The notes under the pieces were generated by a model. It worked only from the letters and a program-made list of their open reading frames with translations. It did not search any database and had not been told where the DNA came from. A stretch of DNA of 64,000 nucleotides from contig JAGVRJ010000010.1 in NCBI GenBank assembly GCA_019059635.1, forward strand, positions 1,242,501 to 1,306,500, written 5' to 3'. This document shows positions 22,401-37,400 of this stretch, one piece after another (the stretch's first letter is position 1; every line of letters begins with the position of its first letter). The translations under genes were made by a program, and so were the position numbers. Source of the DNA: Proales similis. Taxonomy: Eukaryota > Rotifera > Eurotatoria > Ploima > Proalidae.

Positions 22401-25400
22401 ATCGACGATATCGACTTTATCGAGAAGCCGTGTGATCTCATGCCAGAGGATGCCATACCCGAAAATCAAATCACCATTCCGATAATGACCACCACACGCT
22501 CCCTGAGACCAACGTCCGCGATGGATTGTGACTTTGAGAAAAACGACTGCGGCTGGAAAAACTTGCCGAACAGCACCAGGAACTGGCAGCGCGCTCAAGG
22601 CTCAGCTGGCGATCAAGTAAACGGTCCTCTGGATGTCGACCACACTACCGGCTCTCCCAACGGCTGGTATTTGTACGTGGATGGCAAGAACTTGAAGTCG
22701 TCGGACATTGCTGCCATTCGAACCGGCAACCTGGCCGGCGACCTGTGTATGGAGTTTTACTACTATTTCTTCGCCAACACCGAATTCGAGTTTGACGTAT
22801 ACCGAGAGTTAAACGGTCAGATGGAAGCTTCTCCCCTTCTGACCCGTACAGAGTCGCAGGGACGCAATTGGCGTTTGGGCCGGCTCTCGCTCATCATTCA
22901 AAGTGTACACAAGGTCGTATTTCAGCTTAGAAACGTGCAAACTCCGTCCGACGAGCACCGATTCGCCATCGATGACGTTTTCTTCACATCGGGACCGTGC
23001 AAGGACAGCTCCGATGTGAATGATGTCTGCACGTTCACAAACGGCCTTTGTGGATACACCTCGCCTACCAAGACCATTTGGACTTATTTTCCGCCGAACG
23101 AGCAGGGCAACAGTGGTCCAGTGCTAATTTACGATCACACAACGCATGCCACTGGTAGCGGATATGTATTCGTCAAAGGCGACGGAATGAACAAAGGCGA
23201 CGCAGCTCGTCTAATCAGTCCGAACTATGAGCCGTCCGATATCGACGACGGCTCCAGATGTCTTGAGTTCTACTTTGTCCTGATGACCAACAACTCGATT
23301 TCTCTGAGTGTGAGCACAATAGCAGGAAACACTGAAAAGCAGATCTGGACGCGTAACAGCGACCACAGTGGCTTCTGGTGGAAGGCCGAAGTGGACATTC
23401 GACTTTCAAAAGCCTACTCAATCGCTTTTGACGCAACAGCTGGCTCCAGTCCACAGGGCGGCTTGGTCGCACTCGACGACATTGCGCTCAGAAACGGCAA
23501 ATGCCCAAGGTAAGAAGCCACCAGGCACTCATTCCAGCTCGATTTTCTTTAATTCTTTTTTCGCTTGCTAAACGACAGCACGTCCACTGTGTGCACTTTC
23601 GAGGAACAGGACTTTTGCAACTGGGCCAACTTGCCCGGCTCAGAGCTCAAGTGGCTGTTGCTCTCTGGCCCCACCCCGACTCTTGGCACCGGGCCAAACT
23701 TTGACCATACAACGCTAAGCGAGAGTGAGTGACCATACTGTCAACGTCTCTCGCCTACGACTCATGCCAGTTCATTTCATTCAGAGGGCACTTACATCTA
23801 CATCGAGTCATCTTTCCCGAGTCAAACTGGACAAAAGGCCAATTTAGTGAGTGAGCCTTTTACAGGCGACGGAGCCGCCCAATGTTTGCAATTCTACTAC
23901 CACATGCTCGGCGACGTAAGTATAGTGGGAGGAGGAGCCAGTGCCAAACTGACTAATTAGAGCATGTTGGTGAAGGGAATGGGAACACTGAACGTCTACT
24001 TGACAGAATCAAATCACCGATACTTGATCTGGTCACTGAGCGGAGAATCAGGGCGCCAGTGGCAATCTGGCACCGTTCAGTTCCAGTCGCGCGGTTCTTA
24101 TCAGCTCTGGTTCGAAGGAGTGAGAGGCCAATCGTCTCTCAGTGACATGGTAAGTAGATTTGGCCATTCGGACGCGAAACTCGAAATAAAACAATTTCAA
24201 AAGGCGCTGGATGACATCGTTATCGCATCGGAGCCTTGTGTTACTCAGCCAGTGTCAGCTATGCCTCAACTGCAAGCATCCGCCTTGGTCGACTGTGGCT
24301 TCGAAGGCAGCATGTGTCAATGGCAGAACGATCAAAATTTGAACAAGTTCAATTGGACCTTGAACAAAGCTCTGCTCAATACTGGACCGCAGACTGGTGC
24401 CGCCCAAACAAAAGGCTACGTCCTCACATCCTACGACAACTCCGAGGAGGGTAGAGGTACACTGCTCCTATCAATTCTCTACAATCAACTTTCGATTTTA
24501 CCTTGTTCGTTCAGATTATCTGGCGCGTTTATCCTCGCCCATGATCCCAGCTCCCAATCAAGACGGCTACTGTCTCAAGTTTTACTACAACATTTGGGGT
24601 AAGCTAATCCGATGCCAGACAGATGAAAGCGAGCAAAGCCTTTGATGAAACAAACACAGGAGCTAATGTTGGTCGTCTGCGTCTGTCTGCAGTGCATTCC
24701 AACGGATCTATTCTTTCAGAGTTGTTCAATCTGGACGGTACTCAGCTCGACCAGTGGAGATCTACTCAGCTCAGACTGGAAGGCTTCAACGACGATTTCA
24801 AGCTCTCATTCGATGCAATTGCCGGCGCCAACAGTCGTGGTAAGTGAATGTCCCCTCATCGACAATTCTCTTTTGCTAGCCACTAACCGCAATTGTCTTA
24901 TTTAGGCTACGCGGCCATAGACGAGAGTAAGCCGGAAATCCATTCAACACCATCAGTCCAATTCTAATCTTTTGATCAATTTGAAGCAAGTCTTCTGACG
25001 GGCAGTTGCGAGCCGAGCGCAGTTTGCGATTTCGAAACCGATTTCTGCGGTGAGCTCAAGTTTTCACGCTTAAAAATTATTTTATTCTCAAAAGCTTTCA
25101 TTTGAAAGGTTGGACCAACGACACAACAGCCGATTTCAACTGGCTGCGAGCCAAAGGCCAAACTGATTCAGCACACACCGGTCCCAGCTATGACCAGTAA
25201 GATAATTGTGCCTAATTTTTGACTCTTTTAAAATCAGTTCTGACCCGATGGATAGTACGACTCACTCTGAAAATGGCTACTACGCCTATATTGAAGTAAG
25301 AACTCTTTTGGCTGGTTTGGTTTAAGCTGAAACTTCTCTATTCGCCCGTTCAAACAAGGCCTCTTTACCCCAACAGCCGAATCAAAAGGCTCGCCTTGTG

Positions 25401-28400
25401 AGTCCGACCTACGAGCCGGAGACGAGAAGAAGCTATTGCTTCAAGTTCTGGTATCACATGTACGGCCAGTCTATAGGCTCGTTGAACATATGGCTGCGTC
25501 AAGATTCGCAGCTCAAGAAGGTGCTCTGGACTAGAAGCAACAACTTTGGCGATATTTGGAGACTGGGTCTAATCACCATCGACAACTCGGTGGCCAGTTC
25601 TAAATTCGAGATTGCTATCGAGGGTAAGTAATTCTCTCCATCTCTGAACAAGCAATTTAATTCGAACTTTTTCAAGGCGTTGTTGGACCATTGCACACTG
25701 GGTAGGGAACAGAGAGGAGAACGCGCGAATCGTTGGCTCAAGTCTCATCTAAATGCTTTAGGGACATTGCAATTGATGACACGGAGTTTGTGAACGACAG
25801 ATGCCCAGATGAGCTGGACTGCACATTCGAGAACGGCTACTGCGGCTATTACAACACAAAAGACGGAGACGATTTCGACTGGCAACTTGGCCGAGGTCGT
25901 CAAAGTCCAAGCAGCGGCCCATCTGTAGATCACACCACTCAAGAGACTTTCGGCCATTACGCTTTCATCAATCCGGGGCCAACATTTAAAACCGGTATGA
26001 GCCATTCTTCATTAGCTGGCAACCTTATTTGCCTAGTGATTTTCTCATAAATCTTTAGGACAAAAGGCCTGGCTACTGAGTCAGAATATTCAAAATCCTC
26101 AGCCATCGTGTGTGACCTGGTACTCTTATCTCTACGGTAAGTGATTGGTGACCCAGCTCTTCATCAATGCCTAAACTCATTCCTTGAATGACAATCAAAG
26201 GCTCATCAGTCGGAAATCTGACTCTATTCACCCGAGACCAATACAACTTCACTAACGAGCTCTGGACCATTAGCGTAATTAAGCTCAATTTGGATAAAAG
26301 ACAGCTCAGAAGCGATTCAATTTCGATTTAATTTTCCTTTCCAGGGCAACCAAGGTCAGACGTGGTTTAAGAGTGTTGCGCCCTTAGATGTGAGTAACAA
26401 CTACTTGGAGCTCATATTCGAGGCGGGCAAAGGAAATGGAGAAGATTGCATAATAGCCATCGACGATATTGAATATTTGCCGGCCGAGCAATGCAACTCG
26501 CAAACGACCACCGCTGCAATTAGCACCACAGTCACAATGGCGTCCACGTTTGTTTGCAGTTTTGAGGTCGACTTTTGCCAATGGACACCATCTGACGGCT
26601 GGAAACGGCAGACTGGCCGCGACTCGACCTACGGCACTGCGCCCTTGACCGATGTCACGTTCCAGAACACATTCGGCTATTTTGCTTTTGCCGATTTGAA
26701 ATCGGACAGCGGTCAAGTTCATGCGGTGTTGTCTTCACCAGTATTCACTCGAGATGTGGACTATTGCTTCGAGTTCTGGTACCAGCTCAACGGGCCAAGC
26801 GCATCCAATCTTAGCGTAGTCCTCGCTCAATCTGACAATCAAACTGAGGTGTGGAAACGAGTCGGCAACGAAGCAGACGAGTGGAAACACGTTTACGTGA
26901 ACATTGCTCGAAATGACACCCAAGCAGCCATCGAGTTCCAAGGTAAGTAAGAGCAGTGGCCAATTCACATCCCAAGTCAATACTCAAAAACAAAACCTAA
27001 AGCGATCGCTACCGAACAGCAGTCCGGCTTTGCAGCCGTGGACGAGGTCCGCCTTCTAAATGGCCAGTGTCCGCCAGCAAGATTCTGCGACTTTGAGACC
27101 GAGGATATTTGCGGATTCAGCAATCAGATAAACTCTCAGTTCAAGTGGTATCGAAGAAATGGCAAGTCATTCGCAACCACGGGCCCGAGTTTCGATCACA
27201 CCTATCAAACCGAAGTCGGCCACTACATGCGCATAACTTCCAACTTGTTCCAATCCACCGGTAGTTTTTATTATGAATAACTTGATTGACTTTTAGTTGA
27301 TTTCAATTTTCATTAGACCTGGTCGCCCGGCTCATTTCTTTGCCAATCAAGCCAAGAGCAGGAGGAATTTGCTTGAGCTTCTGGTATCATGCGTACGGAA
27401 AGACCATCACTCGTTTGACTGTCAGGACTCGAAAAGAAGGAGCACTATCTTCCCAACCAGTTTGGGAGCTTTTCGGAGAGCAGGGCGACATATGGCGACC
27501 AGCAGCCATCACTGTCAATGAAAATGAGCCGTTCGAAGTGGTTTTTGAGACAACCAATAGTAGAGGAAGTGGCGACATGGCCATCGATGACGTTCTAATC
27601 GATGATCGCCGCGCCTGTGCCCCCAAAGCGTTTTGTGACTTTGAAGAGTCGCGTTGCTTGTGGACTGAAAGCGCAAGCAACAAGTTCAACATGCTGCGAA
27701 TAACCGGAGAGCTTCTGCAGACAGTCCACAGCCCAGCGTTTGATCCGAGCGTGCCACTTGTCGACAAAGACACCACCACAAACAGTCAGTTCGGTCACTT
27801 CCTGTGGATAAGCCCAACGTTCTATCCGAATGCGGCCGCTGGCTCCAAATCGGTGCTCGTCTCCGAGACTCTCATGAGTCGAGATTATCTAAACGGAATC
27901 TGCTTCACGTTCAACTACTTCATGAACGGCGCAAATCCGGGCTCGGTGAACATCTACGTACGCTTCTACAAGAAAGAGGCCACTACGATATTCTCATTGA
28001 CGCAGAGCGGCGGCAACCAGTGGAACGAGGCTCAAGTCTCTTTTCCGCCCATTACCGACAACTTTGAAATTCTTGTCGAGACGGTTCTCGGCGATCAGTT
28101 GGGCAACGTTGCTCTCGACGATTTTGTTCTTCACAATTACAACTGTTCGATGATCAATCCACCGCAGCCGTTCGAATGCGGCGACGGCACCGTAGTCAGC
28201 GAAAACGAGGTGTGCAATTTTGTCCAAGACTGCCCGAACGGCGCAGACGAGAAGAACTGTGCCGACTGCGATTTCGAGTCGTCAATGTGCCAATATGTGG
28301 ACACAAGCGCCGGCGACATCTTATGGAAGCGAGTTAGAGCCAACACGGTAACCAACGGGCCTGGTATTGACAACACTCTCGAATCACCGCTCGGACATTA

Positions 28401-31400
28401 CGTGACCATAAATTTGAACGATGACGATGATATCGGAGAGTTTTACTCTCGAGCCGAACTTTCGCTCAACCAGACCCTTAAGCAGTCAAGCTCGAGCTGC
28501 GAGCTTCAGTTCTTTTTCCACATGCTTGGCGAATCGGATGACCTCGAGGTCTATCTTGACGAAGGAGACACATATACCATGTTGGAAGACATTTGGGGAG
28601 ATTATGGCAACGAATGGACCGAGGTTGTTGTACCTATCGGACGTATCAAACGCCCGTTCAGCTTCACTTTTGATGGACTTCGTTATTTCGGCGTATCGGA
28701 AAACGACTTGAGCATCGACGACATAAAAATGGTCAACTGCGAATTCCCTCCTGTTGTTGATTCATGCCCAGGTGATCAGTTCACGTGTTATAGAAAGGCC
28801 TGTGTGCCCCTTTACCAAGTCTGCGATCTGACCGACGACTGCGGAGACAACAGCGATGAGGCCGAATGCGATCAATACAACCAGTGCGACTTTGAGACCG
28901 GCTTTTGCCAATGGACATCTGATCCAAGCATGGAACTGAAATGGCAGCTTAAGAAAGGTCGACCATCTTACTTCACAACTGGCCCGACTCGTGATCACAC
29001 CGTTGGAACTTCCAAAGGTCAATACGCTCTTCTCGATTCCTACTCGACCCAGCTTGGACAACGAGGTCGTCTTGTTTCTCCCGTTATAAAAGCCAGCGGC
29101 GAGTGCGAGCTCAGAATATTCCTGTTTTTGTACGGCGCCACAATCGGAAAGTTCAGCGTCTACCAACGAGATGCATACAACGGAAGCGAAAAGCTTCTAT
29201 TTGAACAAAATGGTGCGATCGGCTTTTTCTGGGATCGGCTCACATTCAAACTGGACTCTGACCAGCCATTCCAGGTGATACTCGAAGGAACAATGGGCCA
29301 AGGTTCAAGCGGAAACATAGCCCTTGACGACTTGAGTTTTACTCCCCAATGTATCATCGACAATTCGATTACAGTCAACACGGGCACTCCACCTCCGACA
29401 ACCACGACGGTCCCGTCTTGTATCGGGCAGTTCACTTGTGTCAGCGATGGAAAATGCATCCCGTTGGAGAAGGTCTGCGACTTTGTGGCCGATTGCCAAG
29501 ACCAGAGTGACGAAGCTGTTTGCGCTGATTGCAATTTTGAGACTTCATGGTGTGGATGGAAGCCAGAACCTGCCAACAGGTTTGTATGGGATCGAATCCA
29601 AGCGCCTTCGCCCAACCCGATCGGTCCACAAGTCGATCAAACTTTCGGAACAACAAAACCAGGCCATTTCGCCGGGGTCAAGCTCAGCACAGGCGACTTT
29701 ACCCAGGGTACAAAGCTTATTGGACCCGCACTTGGTCGAACATCTCCGTTCTGTCGTCTCCAATTCTGGACATATATTGGCGGTACGCTGTCAGCATCGT
29801 TATCTATCTACTACCGAAACGCGTCCAACGTCTATCGATTTGACACGCTGAGCAGGATTGAAGGCCCTCTGGGTGACCAATGGTTTTTCTACTCGATCGA
29901 TCTTGGAAACAAGCCACCCAACTATCAGTTTGAGTTTTATACTTATCCTCGTTACATCAGTGCGCAGAATTACACCACTGTTGCGATTGATGACGTGGAA
30001 CTTGTTAATTGTGGACCTGGAGCGGAAGTTGTTGACAAGAGCTTGAACTGTGACTTTGATACTAACTTTTGTGATTATTACCAAGATCAGACCAGCGAAT
30101 TTCCATGGGATCTGAAGAAAGGCAACGGCTTCACCGGCCCCAGCGGCGATCATACAAGTGGGCAGGGTCAATTTGCTTACATGAAAATGACCTACCAAAA
30201 CAAACCGGGTGACGCTGGCCGCTTTTTCTCCACCATTCAAACAAATAGCAAAGAATACTGCTTCCGCTTTTGGTACAACATGAAATACCCGGCCACCGAC
30301 TCGCTCAGAATCTACCTCGACCAACACCAAAGTCAACAGTTCTCTTCTTCATTCAATCGAACGTTAATATGGAAGAAGCAAGGACCTCTGGGCGATCGAT
30401 GGATTCAAGGACAAACAACTGTTCGGTCGAGTTCATTCTGGAAAGTGACTGTTGAAGGAATCAGAGGCAAGAGCTCAGACAGTGTGATTGCAGTAGATGA
30501 CTTTGAACTGCTCGACGGCTCGTGTACTAACATCAAAGAGTGCGATTTCGAAGTTGACTTTTGTGACTACGAAAATCTCAAGGACGAGAGTACCCAACTC
30601 GAATGGGTGAGAGGAAATCCAGTTGCCGATCACACAACTGGCACCTTAAACGGCCTTATGGCGTATGTTGAGAGCTCGAATGCCAAAGCTGGAGACAAAG
30701 CCAGACTCGTGTCTAAGCCAGTTCTCGTCGATCAGCCTGAATGTCTCGAATTCTGGTACCAAGCAAGTCCAGGATCAAGTGGTCTTCTTCGCGTCTATCA
30801 AACGACTGATAAGGAAGAGGGCTTTGGTGAGCCAGTGCTGGTCAAACAGTCGCGCGATTATCTTGAATGGCGATACGGCTTGGCAACCCTAAAGCCAAGA
30901 GGAAACGCCACAATCTACCGAGTGATGTTCGAAGCCGAATTTAAGCAGCTTCCTGGCTTCTTCGGTTTGGACGATATAAGAACAAAATCTGGCGAATGTC
31001 TGCCTGCGTACGACTGCACATTTGAGGAGTATTCGTTCTGCTCGTGGTCGCAATATCAATTCGATGAGATGAACTGGATATTGAATCAAGGTCAAACGGA
31101 CACGTCGCTCAGTGGACCACATGTGGACGTCACTCTGGGCACTGATCAGGGTGTCTATGCCTATGTCGAGTCAAGTCTGCCAGCGACCAAGAATGACAGG
31201 GCTCTGCTTGTCAGCGACTACATTAGTCCATCGTCCGGCGCATGTTTCAGCCTCTGGTACTTTATGTATGGAAAAGATGTTGGTGCAATCAACATTTACT
31301 TGAACTCGACCGACACTGCCGATTACACTCGGCTGAAATCGATTAGCGGTGAACAAGGATTCGCTTGGCAGCAGCTGGCTCTCAACATCTCAACCACTTC

Positions 31401-34400
31401 GACCGACTTTAGAGTCTTGGTCGAGGGAGTGGTAAGTGCTTGTTTTGTCGATTTGAGCTAAAAACTTGTCAACTAAATAGATTTGCTCAAGATCGGCTCG
31501 GGATACATGGGCGACATTGCGATCGATGACATTGAATATCGCCTAGAGCCATGCGCAGCAGCTGTCACAGTTCCAGTGACAATCAAGACCACGACAAAAA
31601 TCTATCCGACAACTTCGCTCGACTGTGATTTTGAATGCAATTGCACTTGCGATTGGCAAAACGATCAGCTCGCCTCAGCTAATTGGGTGGTAAACAGAGG
31701 ACCGACCAGCTCTCCGTTCACTGGCCCATCGTTCGACGTGACTACGCAAACGGCCGAAGGCTACTATGCTCTTCTGAACGCAACCGCATTGCAACCGGCC
31801 GATTTTGCCAGTCTTGTCAGTCAAACAGTCCAGCTTACCTCCAGCGGTGGATGCTTCAAGTTCTATTACCACATGTTTGGCCCGGATGTCTATCAGCTCA
31901 AGGTGTTCGTCAATGCCATCGACCAAAAACCGATCTGGCAAAAGCAGGGCAACAAAGGAGACCAGTGGCTTTTTGCACACGTTTACTACAAGCCGACAAT
32001 CAACACTCGCGTTCGCTTCATAATCCAGGCCACAGTAAGCGCGCAGAGATAGTTTCCTTCTCACGTGAGACATTCACTGATATTGGTTGATTTTTAGGTT
32101 GGATCAGGACCGTTTGGCGACATTGCGATCGACGACATCTCGTTCAACGCGGGCGAATGTCCAGTTTCGAATGATTGTGACTTTGAGTCAGCGGACTTGT
32201 GCGGCTACAAGAGCGATCCGAGCAACTCGTTTTCATTCAAATGGGATCGAGTTCAAGGCAGTGAAAGCTTGCCCGATCACACGTTCGACACGGAAGAAGG
32301 CCACTACATGATCGTGAAGAGAGGAGAGTCTGTGAAGCCCGACAGCAAATCACGTCTCCTCTCGCCTGTCTACACAGCGCCGAATCTTTGCGTGAAATTC
32401 TGGTACAAAGTCAGAGGCAACATTACGCTCTATGTTCGCACCTACTCATTTGGCACTTATAACAAACGTGAGTCGTTCACTGCCCAGGGAGAGTACGGAG
32501 CCGAATGGACACTTGGACAGGCCAACATCAGATTCCCGACTTCTTATCAAATCGCGTTCGAAGCGTTCGCTTGGGGACTTTACAGTGCAAGTGAGATTTG
32601 GCTCGACGACGTTGAGCTGAATTACCGCGAGTGCAAACCAATCGGCTCATGCGACTTTGAGAACGGCGCCTGCGGCTTCAGCTACCTGAGCAAAGAATCC
32701 GACTTTGACTGGCTCATTCTTACCGGACAGTTCGGTCTAATCCAAAACATCTGGAACGTTCCTACTTACGACCATACGACGAATTCATCGCGCGGCTCAT
32801 TTATGTACTTGGACACGTTGAACAAGCAAGTGGGCGAGCAGGCTCTGCTCGAATCGGAGACGCTCGCTCCCTCCATGGGACTCAAATGTCTTCAGTTCTT
32901 CACCAAAACAAACGCCGACAATCGAGCGGTTTTGACTGTGATACGTCGCAACAGGCTAACTCGAGAGAACAGCACACTGGCCACCATCCGATCGTTTGTG
33001 GAAACGCCCTGGACGAAGCAAGAAGTGACGCTGCCCGGCACGGACTCGCCAAGTGTCGATTTCCCGTACAGTTTCATATTCGTTGGAACAGTCGGAGATG
33101 GAAAGAATGGACAACTGGCATTCGATGACGTTTCGCTTTACAACGGCGAATGTAAAACACCAGTGCAGCCACCGGACACATTTGACTGCATGAACGGACA
33201 AACGGTCAGCTTCGCCTTGGTCTGCGACTACAAGCCTGACTGTACGAACGGTCAAGACGAGAAGAACTGTGGCGATTGTGACTTTGAAAAAGACACTTGC
33301 GCCTACGTGGACAGCAGCTCAGGAAGCTTCAAATGGACCAGAACAAGCAACCCATCACCGAGCGAAAATCTGGGCCCTCAAATCGACAGCACTCTGGGCT
33401 CTTCTGCCGGCAGCTATATGGCCATCACATTCAACAATGGCGATTCAAATCAGCCAGCGTCGCTCTTCTCAAAGGAGCTTAGATCCACAAGTGCGACTTG
33501 TGAAGTCAACTTCTGGTACACTGTGAACGGCAACGCAGACACTTACTCGCTGAGTGTCTCGCTTCGGCTCAATAAAGAAAAGAAGGCGACCCTGTTCAGA
33601 CGCAAGTCTCTTCCAGCAGTGCCCTCATGGAGTCAAGCAAAGATCGCATTGGGTAGGCGCTTTACCGAATTGCCTCTAACTTGCCCACATTCAATTAAAA
33701 CTTAAACTCAAAAGGCTCGGTGAACAATCCGTTCCAAATCGTATTTGAGGGAGAGAAAAAACTGGCGGCCAACACGTACGTGACCATTGACGATGTCTCG
33801 TTTGACGGATGCGCGCTGCCTTTCACCGAGCGAGAGTGCTTGCCAGGCGAGTTCACTTGCAAAAGAAAGCATTGCGTGGCGCGAGATCGTGTCTGCGATA
33901 TGGTCGACGATTGCGGTGACCTGAGCGATGAGAACAGAGCCGAGTGCATGCTGTTCACCACCTGCACATTTGAACGTTCGCTCTGCGATTGGCAGCTAAA
34001 TCCACTCGACTCTGGCAAATGGACACGATTCACAGGTCCAGCGCCATCCGATCTGACCGGACCGAATCGCGACCACAGCACCGGATTTGAGACTGGCTCG
34101 TACCTCTATCTGTCTGGCAGTGAGCCCAACACTCGATCAACTGTGACCAGTCAAACATTCGTCAAAAGTGACCAAGCCTGCTACTTAATATTTTACTATC
34201 ACATGTTCGGCAGTGACATGGGCGAGCTCAAAGTGAGCGTAAAATACTACGCAGAACAAGATCCGGTTCAAGTCTGGTCGATTCGTGGCAACCAAGGCGA
34301 CATTTGGATTCGTCATCTAATCACAATCGACGAATCAAATCGACCGTTCCAAATTGTGATCGAAGGCTTAACTGGCAGCGGCCCACTCTCTGACATTGCT

Positions 34401-37400
34401 ATCGACGACACAATATTCTCGAATGGCTGTGTAGCTTCCTCTGCGGTCTTGCCTACAGGCCCAACCCAAGTACCGACGTCCACTCGACCGAACAACTGCA
34501 CGAATGGATTCCAATGCTGGAGCACATCTGAATGCGTTCCGTTCGACAAGCTATGTGACTTTGTTCTCGACTGTTCAGACGGCTCGGACGAGCACAGCTG
34601 CGGCCCGTGCAATTTTGAGATGGACACGTGCGGATGGACCGACTCGAGCGTTGGATTTTATGAATGGCAGCGCGAGAGTGGTGCTTTTGCCGACCACACG
34701 ACACTCTCAAATCTAGGCTATTACATGGCAGTGCGAAACGGACAAGGCAACTTTTACGAACCGGCCTTGTTCACCAGCCCGCAGCTGTCGAACGCCAGCT
34801 CCGAGTGCGAGATTGGCTTTTTCTATATCTTCTCCGGTTTAACAGCCGGCAGCTTGAGACTAAAAGCCACTCTGACCAATGGCACCAGCAGCCCTGTACT
34901 CTGGGCAAAGAACTCGTCCGAAGATTTCAACTGGCACTTCGCCTCAGTCAAATTCAATCTTGGTCAACTCGAACAAGGCTGGACTGTGCAGTTCAGTAGC
35001 TTGCCGTTCATTGTCGGAGACCTAAATTTCAAGGACAACGTTGCACTGGACGACATTTCATTCATAAACTGCAATGCCGACTTCCAGGGCTACTACAAGA
35101 AATGTGACTTGGACGAGGACTTTTGCGACTGGACTCTAAACGTGCCGCCGGGCGATTTCAACTGGACCCGACGCAAAGGACCAACCCCGACTCCGGGCAC
35201 TGGACCAAGCCAGGACCAGTGAGTAGCCGATCGCTTAGTACTTGAGGCCTTTTTAAGTTTGCTCTTCTAAAGCACTACCGGCAATGGCTCCTACGCCTAC
35301 ATTGAAGCTTCTAGTCCACAGACCAAAGGAAATTTTGGTAATTACATTCTCTTGCTTCGTTAGCTCGTTGCTGGCTAATCTGTTGGCAAAGCTTTTATGA
35401 GAAGTCCTTTAATCCCGGCAACCAGCAGTTCCGGCTACTGCTTCAACTTCTGGTTCCACCAGTATGGATGTAAGTGATTTTTCAGTCAAATCAAAACAAA
35501 GCAGTTTTCATAGGCAAACACCCTGAATTGACTTGTTAAGCTCAAATTGGCGAGTTGGTTGTCTTTTCGATGACGGACGTAGTTCTCGATCCGTTGTGGA
35601 CACGTAGGGGAACGCTCGGAAACGGATGGAGGCCCGCTTCGATCCGCTTGAACAGCATGGTCGACTTTTACGTTGTGCTCCGAGGCGAGGTCGGCGGCAA
35701 CAAAGGAGACATGTAAATTGCTTTTGCTTGGGCCAGTGCCTGCTCATTGTCTAACCAGTATCGAACAAGTGCTGTTGACGATCTGGAGATTACCCACGAG
35801 CCTTGCAAGGCGAGCGACGTGTGCGACTTTGAGGACGGCTGGTGCGAGTTCAAGAATTCGACCGGCTACTTCAGCTGGTCGCTTGGTAAGAATGGAATTG
35901 AAGGACACGGAACAGGTCCAGTAGTGGATCACACAACTGGAACTCGCCACGGAACCTACGCCTTCGTCAAGCCCGAGCCGCAGTCACAGACCGGCGATCG
36001 ATTCAGATTCCAGACAGTGCCGATGAAAGCATTCGGTGATCGCTGCCTCCGCTTCTGGTATCATGTGGACGGCCCTCAAATCGGACAGCTGAACATCTAC
36101 AGACGCCTGGGCTCAAGTCCAAGCGACGAGATTCTCTGGAGCAAGAGCAACAGTCAAGGAACAATTTGGAGACTCGGTCGCATCAACTTGCGCGGCTCAA
36201 ACACGCCGGACAGCTTGGTTGTCTATTTCGAAGGGGTGCTCGGCCCAGATCAGACCGGTGACATCGCCTTGGACGACATTTCGATAACTGACGGCTCTTG
36301 CGGATCGCCCTACTTGTGCACGTTTGAAGAAGACCTTTGCTCTTGGACAAATGCAATCAACGGCCTAGAAGACGACTTTGACTGGAATCGAAACCGAGGA
36401 CCAACCGGCTACTATCAAACAGGCCCATCTGTCGACGTAAATGCTCAAAGCTTTTGGTTTTAGGCCCCGCTTGCAATCTCACTCTTGCTCTCTCATTTTC
36501 CTTAAGGTCACTCTTGGCACCGCAGACGGCTGGTACATCTACACCGGTAAGCAGAACGCAAATAAAACTCTATCTTGGTTATTCGTTTAATCGATTATAT
36601 CCGCAGACACGGCCGAAACGAGGGACGGCGACAAAGCCTGGCTCGTATCCGAGAGGTTCTCGCCTTCAAGCTCCCAGCTCACTGGACAGTTCTGCGTCAG
36701 GTTCTTCTATCACCTGTAAGTGATTGCTTTGAAACGGAACTCATCAATTTTTCGCTCACGTCACATTGGCAGTTATGGCCGAGCTATTGGAGGCCTCTCA
36801 GTCTACATGCGCAGTGGCCGGAATCCACCTGATTTGCTGTGGCGTCGCAAAAAGACCTTCGGCGATGTCTGGCTGACCGACAGCATTACGATTCGAGCAA
36901 CCGCCGACTTTGATGTCATTTTCGAAGGAGAGAGCGTTGGACTCGTTCCTGGCAACATCGTAAGGCTCCACACCAGGTTGCATTTGCCTCTGTCGCCTCT
37001 AAACGATGAATGGCACTCAAGGGCCTGGATGACCTCTCGATCACTCCGGGACCTTGCGAGCAATTCACGAGCACTCTAGCGCCAGGCCAAACGACCACTG
37101 CCTACAAATACACGCCGCTCAGCTGTGATTTTGAAGAGGACTTTTGCACGTGGACCAATGATGACAAAGCCGACTTTGACTGGACCAGGAACGTGAAATT
37201 CACGTTCCTGCCGGCGCTCACGGGGCCACTAGTGGACCACACACTGGGAACAACCGACGGACACTTTGCCTACATTGACGTAATATAATCATCAATTTGT
37301 CATTTCATGTGCTAAAAATAAGAATTTCCTCCTCTTTTCCTCAGTCATCGAGCCCGAGAAGATTCAACGACACCGCTCGTCTCCTTAGTCAACCGGTCAC

